Assembly: GCA_947458675.1 (NCBI GenBank)
Contig: CANHAW010000010.1
Location: 1 to 14,482 of the forward strand
DNA: 14,482 nucleotides
Direction: 5' to 3'
Origin: Beijerinckiaceae bacterium
GTDB lineage: Bacteria; Pseudomonadota; Alphaproteobacteria; Rhizobiales; Beijerinckiaceae
Positions within the stretch are counted from its first letter, which is position 1; each line of letters begins with the position of its first letter. The notes beneath the pieces were generated by a model, which was not told the origin of the DNA, ran no database searches, and saw nothing but the letters and a program-made list of their open reading frames with translations. Positions 9,523-14,482 of this stretch are shown here, piece after piece. Position numbers and translations under genes: made by a program.

Positions 9523-11340
9523 TTAGTAGACGCGCGCCTTCGGCTCGATATAGGGAACCTCGTTGCTCATCGTGTAAGTGTGCACGGGGCGATAATCGAT
9601 ATCGACGTTTTTCTTCTGATCGTCGAGGTAGGACAAAGTGTGCTTCATCCAGGTCTTGTCGTCGCGATCGGGGAAATCCTCGCGCGCATGAGCGCCGCGG
9701 CTTTCCTGACGGTTGAGCGCCGAATCCATTGTCACGACGGCCTGGACGAGCAGATTGTCGAATTCAAGCGTCTCGATGAGATCTGAATTCCAGACGAGCG
9801 AACGGTCGGTGATGCCGATGTCCGGCAAACCATTCTTCCAGACTTCGTGGATGAGCTTGGAGCCTTCCTCGAGAATTTCGCCCGTGCGGAACACGGCGCA
9901 ATTGCTCTGCATCGTCTGCTGCATCTTGTCGCGCAACACTGCAGTCGGCGTGCCGCCCTTGGCGTTGCGATAATGATCGAGGCGCGAGAGCGACAAATCG
10001 GCCGAATCCTTCGGCAGTTCCGCCTGTTTCTCGCCGGGCTTGACGATCTCGGCAGCGCGCAGGCCGGCAGCGCGACCGAAAACGACCAGATCGATCAGCG
10101 AATTCGAACCCAGACGGTTCGCACCATGGATCGACACGCAAGCTGCTTCGCCAAGCGCCATGAGCCCCGGCACGATGCAATCTGGATCGCCGTTCTTCTT
10201 GGTCAGAACTTCGCCGTGATAATTGGTCGGAATGCCACCCATATTGTAATGGACGGTCGGAATCACGGGGATCGGTTCCTTCGTCACATCGACGCCGGCG
10301 AAGATGCGCGCGCTTTCCGAAATGCCGGGAAGTCGCTCGTGCAGCATCTTCGGATCGAGATGGTCGAGATGCAGGAATATGTGATCCTTGTTCTTGCCGA
10401 CGCCACGACCTTCGCGAATTTCGATCGTCATGGCGCGCGAAACGACATCGCGCGAGGCAAGGTCCTTGGCGGAAGGTGCATAACGCTCCATGAAGCGTTC
10501 GCCATTCGCATTGGTGACATAGCCACCTTCGCCGCGCGCACCTTCGGTGATCAGGCAACCTGAACCGTAGATGCCGGTCGGATGGAATTGCACAAATTCC
10601 ATATCCTGCAACGGCAGGCCGGCACGCAGGACCATCGCATTGCCATCGCCCGTGCAAGTATGCGCAGAAGTGGCCGAGAAATAGGCGCGTCCATAACCGC
10701 CTGTGGCGAGGATAACAAGCTTGGCGCGGAAACGATGGATGGAACCATCGTCCATCTTCATGCAGACGACACCGCGGCAGCGACCTTCCTGATCCATGAT
10801 CAGATCGATCGCAAAATATTCGATGAAGAATTCGGTCTTGTTGCGCAGAGCCTGACCATAGAGCGTGTGCAGGATGGCGTGTCCCGTACGATCGGCCGCC
10901 GCGCAAGTCCGCAGAGCCTGGCCCTGACCGTAATTGGTGGTCATGCCACCAAATGGGCGCTGATAGATTTTGCCTTCCTCAGTACGCGAGAAAGGCACGC
11001 CCCAATGTTCCAGCTCATAAACGGCAGCCGGTGCATTGCGGCACAAATATTCGATCGCATCCTGGTCGCCGAGCCAGTCGGAGCCCTTGACGGTGTCATA
11101 CATATGCCAGCGCCAATCGTCCTCGCCCATATTGCCGAGCGCCGCGGAAATGCCGCCCTGCGCCGCAACAGTGTGCGAGCGGGTCGGAAAGACCTTGGAG
11201 ATGCAAGCGGTGCGAAGCCCCGCCTGCGAACAGCCGACAGTCGCGCGGAGGCCAGCGCCACCGGCGCCGACGACAACAACGTCGAACGTATGGTCCGTGA
11301 CAGAATAAGTGGGACCGGCGTTGCCGTTTGTGGATGCCAT
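9523..11340 (-). CDS. sdhA: Succinate dehydrogenase flavoprotein subunit
   Basis: Catalytic subunit of complex II, oxidising succinate to fumarate on covalently bound FAD at the cytoplasmic face of the membrane. 605 residues. FAD-binding [10 protein letters not shown] is at 21-30; the FAD-linked histidine is H56 in [16 protein letters not shown]. The substrate residues H253 (QFHPTG), R297 (the catalytic arginine, SRDVVSR), H364 (PTVHYNMGG) and R409 ([11 protein letters not shown]) fit the E. coli SdhA set with a constant offset of 10-11. The C-terminal capping and helical domains are complete. The frame is open to a TTG at 11346, but the ATG at 11340 has AAGG nine bases upstream and was chosen. 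It follows sdhD by 46 bases. Covalent flavinylation would need an SdhE-type factor, which is not in this window. Confidence 0.98.
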   Translation of the reverse strand: MASTNGNAGPTYSVTDHTFDVVVVGAGGAGLRATVGCSQAGLRTACISKVFPTRSHTVAAQGGISAALGNMGEDDWRWHMYDTVKGSDWLGDQDAIEYLCRNAPAAVYELEHWGVPFSRTEEGKIYQRPFGGMTTNYGQGQALRTCAAADRTGHAILHTLYGQALRNKTEFFIEYFAIDLIMDQEGRCRGVVCMKMDDGSIHRFRAKLVILATGGYGRAYFSATSAHTCTGDGNAMVLRAGLPLQDMEFVQFHPTGIYGSGCLITEGARGEGGYVTNANGERFMERYAPSAKDLASRDVVSRAMTIEIREGRGVGKNKDHIFLHLDHLDPKMLHERLPGISESARIFAGVDVTKEPIPVIPTVHYNMGGIPTNYHGEVLTKKNGDPDCIVPGLMALGEAACVSIHGANRLGSNSLIDLVVFGRAAGLRAAEIVKPGEKQAELPKDSADLSLSRLDHYRNAKGGTPTAVLRDKMQQTMQSNCAVFRTGEILEEGSKLIHEVWKNGLPDIGITDRSLVWNSDLIETLEFDNLLVQAVVTMDSALNRQESRGAHAREDFPDRDDKTWMKHTLSYLDDQKKNVDIDYRPVHTYTMSNEVPYIEPKARVY

Positions 11341-11386
11341 TTTCAATGACCTTTCGACGAAGCTTGGGGCTTGAACGCCGCAGATG

Positions 11387-11779
11387 TCAGGTAAAGCTCA
11401 GACGGAGCACCGCATAGACGGTGGCCAGCCCAATGCACGCGGAGAAGAAAGTATTCGCCATGAGCGCCAACGTTTTTGACGCTTCGCCATGGACATAGTC
11501 CTCGATGATCGTCTGCATGCCGAGCATCATGTGATAGATGCTGGAGAGCAGAAAAAGGATCATGACAATCGCGATGACCGGAGAGCCGAGCGCATCATGG
11601 ACGGTGTTGTAGTCCTTGCCGACGAGCGACAGGACAATCCAGACGAATGCGATCGTCAGCGGCACGAGCGCATAAGAGGTCAGGCGCATGTGCCAAGCGT
11701 GATGCGTGCCTGACTTTGCCGAGCCGAGATGTCTGACCTGGCGTGTGGTGGTGCGCATGGAATTGGGATTATTGGACAT
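11387..11779 (-). CDS. sdhD: Succinate dehydrogenase membrane anchor subunit (hydrophobic, heme b)
   Basis: Second membrane subunit of complex II; with SdhC it holds heme b and the ubiquinone site. 130 residues with three hydrophobic segments: about 35-53, 67-89 and 104-125. The heme ligand is H83 in [15 protein letters not shown], and D94-Y95 follow at exactly the spacing of H71, D82 and Y83 in E. coli SdhD; Tyr in this place contacts ubiquinone. The N-terminal [18 protein letters not shown] is typical of the alphaproteobacterial subunit. It starts 18 bases after the sdhC stop, so it is in the same transcript, and is followed by sdhA. The ATG at 11779 was taken; an internal Met at residue 8 is a possible alternative. 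Confidence 0.95.
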   Translation of the reverse strand: MSNNPNSMRTTTRQVRHLGSAKSGTHHAWHMRLTSYALVPLTIAFVWIVLSLVGKDYNTVHDALGSPVIAIVMILFLLSSIYHMMLGMQTIIEDYVHGEASKTLALMANTFFSACIGLATVYAVLRLSFT

Positions 11780-11797
11780 GTCTTCCTCGCGTCCCGC

Positions 11798-12211
11798 TCA
11801 GCGGACCATGTAAGCGATGACCCAGACGGCAACGCTCAATACGAAACCGCCGATCAAAGTCGCCTGTGCAAGATATTCGCGCTCTGGATGCTCCATGCCG
11901 CGACCCGTATCCCAGATGAAGTGGCGAATGCCGCCAAACAGGTGGTGAAACAGAGCCCAGGTGAAGCCAAACAGCACAATTCGACCGGGGAAAGACATCA
12001 GGACGCCATTTGCGGTGTCAAAAGCACGGGCATCGGTCGAGGCGGCAATCAGCCACCAAGCCAGCAGGATCGTGCCGAAATAGAGACCCGCGCCCGTGAT
12101 TCGATGCATGATCGACATCATCATCGTCAACATCGGACGATAAATCTGCAGGTGGGGGGACAAGGGCCGGCTCGCCTCAGGGGAGACGGGTCGGGTTTTG
12201 GCCTCTGCCAT
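11798..12211 (-). CDS. sdhC: Succinate dehydrogenase cytochrome b556 subunit
   Basis: First membrane subunit of complex II. 137 residues with three hydrophobic segments: about 37-57, 76-99 and 115-136. RPLSPHLQIYR (15-25) is the usual opening. S33 and R37 in SIMHRITG match the quinone-site Ser27 and Arg31 of E. coli SdhC. H90 in HHLFGGIRHFIWD matches heme ligand His84. The ATG at 12211 has AGAGGG about 9 bases upstream. It is the first gene of sdhCDAB and lies 80 bases after the tlpA stop. That gap holds only a weak promoter-like pair (TTGCAC at 12270-12265 and TAGTGA at 12247-12242) and two small hairpins (12277-12293 and 12257-12268) without a proper T-run. The sdh operon may therefore be read partly from the tlpA promoter. 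Confidence 0.96.
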   Translation of the reverse strand: MAEAKTRPVSPEASRPLSPHLQIYRPMLTMMMSIMHRITGAGLYFGTILLAWWLIAASTDARAFDTANGVLMSFPGRIVLFGFTWALFHHLFGGIRHFIWDTGRGMEHPEREYLAQATLIGGFVLSVAVWVIAYMVR

Positions 12212-12291
12212 TGATCTGCCCTCTTCTTGGTTGTCGGCGTTTCACTAAAGGAAGAAGCACGGCGGTGCAACATTCGAGCACATACCTTGTG

Positions 12292-12990
12292 CTAAGTCCC
12301 TGATCCCCGAAGCACTGCCAGCAAACGCACAGCCTCGGGAGAATCCCAGGCGGCCGCCCCGGCGAGTTGGCCAAGTTCACACCCATTACTGTCAATCAGA
12401 ATTGTTGTCGGCAAGCCGACGACCTTGCCGGCGCGTTTGAGGACCTGAAAAACATCGGCGGTCGGATCGGCATAGAAGCGCAAGGAGGTCGCGCCGATTT
12501 CTGTCAGGAATTGCTGACGACGCTCAAGCCTCGCTGTATCGATATTGACGGCGACAACTTCAAAGTCCGCCCCCCCGATCTGCGCCTGCAGCCGGTCCAG
12601 GGCGGGCATTTCCTCCCGGCACGGCACGCACCAGGTTGCCCAAAGGTTGAGAAGGACGGCCCGTCCGCGAAAGTCCGACAAGCGCTTCTTCTGGCCGTCT
12701 GGGCCCTCAAAGGCGATATCTGTCGTGTGTTTGGGGGCCTTGGTGGCATTAAAGGCGGCCAATTCACCGGTGGCGGCCGCCGCAAGCGCCGGGTAAAGGG
12801 CTGCTGACGCCGCGCAGCTTTTTTCGCCCGACTTGGCTGTTTCCTTGCCGGGGAGCCCGCTCATCCCGTATAGGACCGCAACGGACAGGGCGAGCACCGC
12901 CAAGGACGCGAAGCCAAGCGCGGGACCATATTTCCGCAAGGGTGAATGCGACTTCGGACTTGCCTCGGGGCTGTCAGGGCCGGAATTCAT
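12292..12990 (-). CDS. tlpA: Membrane-anchored TlpA-family thiol:disulfide oxidoreductase
   Basis: 232-residue thioredoxin-fold protein facing the periplasm. Residues 1-20 are a charged cytoplasmic start, and about 23-43 form one hydrophobic anchor with no cleavage motif that I can recognise. The thioredoxin domain runs from about 85 to 230. The active site is WCVPC (C121 and C124) and the cis-proline is P194 in GLPTT. A second pair, C59 just after the anchor and C204 (SNGCELG), fits the structural disulfide known from Bradyrhizobium TlpA, which reduces copper-site proteins during cytochrome oxidase assembly; that role here is inference. A CcmG/ResA-type role in cytochrome c maturation is possible but less likely. 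It is divergent from argH with only 41 bases between start codons, and sdhC follows after 80 bases. Confidence 0.9.
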   Translation of the reverse strand: MNSGPDSPEASPKSHSPLRKYGPALGFASLAVLALSVAVLYGMSGLPGKETAKSGEKSCAASAALYPALAAAATGELAAFNATKAPKHTTDIAFEGPDGQKKRLSDFRGRAVLLNLWATWCVPCREEMPALDRLQAQIGGADFEVVAVNIDTARLERRQQFLTEIGATSLRFYADPTADVFQVLKRAGKVVGLPTTILIDSNGCELGQLAGAAAWDSPEAVRLLAVLRGSGT

Positions 12991-13031
12991 GCTGGCGACT
13001 TCTCCGCAAGGGCGCCGTTCGAGGGCACACG
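12991..13031. promoter_or_regulatory. Divergent tlpA / argH start region
   Basis: Only 41 bases separate the two start codons. They contain the argH ribosome binding site (GAGGG, 13021-13025) and, on the minus strand, GGAGAA before tlpA. There is no room for two full promoters, so at least one promoter must lie inside the 5' end of the opposite gene. I do not see convincing -35/-10 pairs. Confidence 0.45.
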
Positions 13032-14429
13032 ATGAGCAACAAAATGTGGGGCGGTCGGTTTGCGAACGGCCCCGATGCGATCATGGAGGAGATAAACGCC
13101 TCCATCGGTTTCGACTATAGGTTTGCCGCCCAGGATATCCGCGGCTCTTTGGCTCATGTCGCCATGCTTGCCGAGCAGGGGATTATCGACAGGGACGCCG
13201 AAAAAGCGATTACCGCAGGTCTAGAACAGGTCCGCCGCGAAATCGAGGCAGGAACCTTCACCTTCTCGCGGGCCCTCGAAGACATTCATATGAACGTCGA
13301 ATCGCGTCTGGCGGAGATTGTCGGCCCAAATGCCGGGCGCCTTCACACGGCCCGTTCACGTAACGATCAGGTTGCGCTCGATTTCCGGCTCTGGATCCGG
13401 GACACAATCGATCAACTCGATGAGCAATTGCGGGATCTGCAGACAGCGATGGCTCAACGCGCCCTCGATTTTGCAGCCGCCGTCATGCCGGGATTCACCC
13501 ATCTGCAATCGGCACAGCCGGTCACCCTCGGCCATCACCTCATGGCCTATGTGGAAATGCTCGGCCGCGATCGTGGGCGGCTCGCCGATGCGCGCCGCCG
13601 CCTGAATGAATGCCCGCTGGGAGCCGCCGCGCTCGCCGGCACATCTTTCCCGATCGATCGGAGCCAAACCGCGCGGGCTTTGGGTTTTGACCGGCCGACC
13701 GCCAATTCGCTCGACAGCGTCTCGGACCGGGACTTTGTTCTGGAGACGCTTTCCACAGCATCGATTTGCGCCGTCCATCTCTCTCGATTCGCTGAAGAAA
13801 TCGTGCTCTGGACAACGCCGCAATTCGGTTTTGTGAGCCTGTCGGACAAGTTCACTACGGGCTCGTCCATCATGCCGCAAAAACGCAATCCGGATGCCGC
13901 CGAACTCGTCCGGGGCAAGTCCGGCCGTGTGATTGGCGCCCTGACCGGCCTCCTGATCGTCATGAAAGGTCTGCCGCTCGCCTATTCCAAGGACATGCAG
14001 GAGGACAAGGAAGGGACGTTCGATGCCCTCCAGTCCCTCTCGCTATGCATTGCGGCCATGGCCGGCATGGTCCGCGACATGAGCCCGGACCTGAAACGCA
14101 TGAAGGCTGCGGCAGGAAGCGGTTATGCCATCGCCACTGATCTGGCCGACTGGCTCGTTCGCGCGCTCAACATGCCGTTTCGAGACGCCCACCACGTGAC
14201 CGGCCGATTGGTCGCCATGGCTGCGGAACGCAAAATCCCGTTGGAAAAACTGTCGCTTACAGACATGCAATCGGTGGATCCCCGCATCACGCCGGCCGTC
14301 CACGACGTCCTTGGCGTTGAAAAATCGGTGCGCAGCCGGACCAGCTTTGGTGGAACCTCACCCTCAAACGTCAAAAACCAGGCCCGCAGCTGGCTCAAAA
14401 GACTGGCGAAGGAAACGCCCCAGACGTGA
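13032..14429 (+). CDS. argH: Argininosuccinate lyase
   Basis: Splits argininosuccinate to arginine and fumarate, the last step of arginine synthesis. 465 residues, the normal length. It starts [23 protein letters not shown] (105-113) is the first conserved region, T156-H157 in [10 protein letters not shown] holds the second, and the aspartase/fumarase-family signature [11 protein letters not shown] (277-287) carries the catalytic serine loop. The frame is open to 12942, but the ATG at 13032 has GAGGG seven bases upstream and gives the family N-terminus. It is the only plus-strand gene, divergent from tlpA. In related bacteria argH is followed by a small lipoprotein gene and lysA; only 53 bases remain after the stop, too few to tell. 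An ATG at 14458 (MRSARPCP) could open such a gene, without clear support. Confidence 0.97.
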   Translation: MSNKMWGGRFANGPDAIMEEINASIGFDYRFAAQDIRGSLAHVAMLAEQGIIDRDAEKAITAGLEQVRREIEAGTFTFSRALEDIHMNVESRLAEIVGPNAGRLHTARSRNDQVALDFRLWIRDTIDQLDEQLRDLQTAMAQRALDFAAAVMPGFTHLQSAQPVTLGHHLMAYVEMLGRDRGRLADARRRLNECPLGAAALAGTSFPIDRSQTARALGFDRPTANSLDSVSDRDFVLETLSTASICAVHLSRFAEEIVLWTTPQFGFVSLSDKFTTGSSIMPQKRNPDAAELVRGKSGRVIGALTGLLIVMKGLPLAYSKDMQEDKEGTFDALQSLSLCIAAMAGMVRDMSPDLKRMKAAAGSGYAIATDLADWLVRALNMPFRDAHHVTGRLVAMAAERKIPLEKLSLTDMQSVDPRITPAVHDVLGVEKSVRSRTSFGGTSPSNVKNQARSWLKRLAKETPQT

Positions 14430-14482
14430 CAAAAAGCCACAGGCGCGGGTAGCATTCATGCGATCAGCGCGCCCGTGCCCTC

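Noticed and set aside
9764..10906. 380-codon minus-strand frame overlapping sdhA in another frame
   Set aside because: Its translation is rich in Arg, Ser and His with no domain, which is typical of a +1 shadow; sdhA itself is complete in its own frame.
12257..12268. Terminator for tlpA (GCAC-CGCC-GTGC followed by TTCTTCCTTT on the minus strand)
   Set aside because: The stem is only 4 bp and the tail is broken by C; it is too weak to call an intrinsic terminator.
14458..14482. Start of a small lipoprotein gene after argH (MRSARPCP...)
   Set aside because: The position fits the argH - lipoprotein - lysA order known in related bacteria, but only eight codons are visible and no clear ribosome binding site precedes the ATG.

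Overview
The window is a block of aerobic central-carbon genes from an alphaproteobacterium, most likely of the order Hyphomicrobiales (Rhizobiales). The evidence is the order sdhCDAB / zapE / mdh-sucCDAB, the mdh-type malate dehydrogenase heading the suc operon, a TlpA thioredoxin divergent from argH, and moderately high GC with alphaproteobacterial protein signatures. A family-level assignment cannot be made from the sequence alone.

Layout, following the minus strand from right to left: argH (plus strand, 13032-14429) is divergent from a membrane-anchored TlpA-like thioredoxin (12990-12292). Next come the four succinate dehydrogenase genes sdhC, sdhD, sdhA and sdhB (12211-8668), closed by a strong intrinsic terminator (8642-8610). 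Then comes a two-gene unit of zapE (AFG1-like ATPase) and a TetR-family regulator separated by 7 bases (8555-6749). After a 273-base AT-rich regulatory gap comes the operon mdh-sucC-sucD-sucA-sucB (6475 to the left edge). sucB is cut by the edge after 82 codons; lpd would be expected beyond it. No insertion sequences, tRNA or rRNA genes, CRISPR arrays or phage genes are visible.

The enzymes form one arc of the TCA cycle. 2-oxoglutarate dehydrogenase (SucA E1, SucB E2) makes succinyl-CoA, SucCD converts it to succinate with nucleotide triphosphate formation, and SdhCDAB oxidises succinate to fumarate and feeds the quinone pool. Mdh oxidises malate to oxaloacetate; the fumarase step between is not encoded here. 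TlpA probably serves cytochrome oxidase biogenesis and argH belongs to arginine synthesis.

The coding content is ordinary, and I see no undescribed multi-gene system. The parts worth a second look are non-coding: the tetR-mdh gap, with a near-perfect 31-bp dyad, a second 15-bp dyad and a perfect TATAAT lacking a -35 box; and GC-rich hairpins in several intercistronic gaps (sdhA/sdhB, mdh/sucC, sucD/sucA, sucA/sucB). A TetR gene directly before the TCA operon suggests, but does not prove, local control of that operon.
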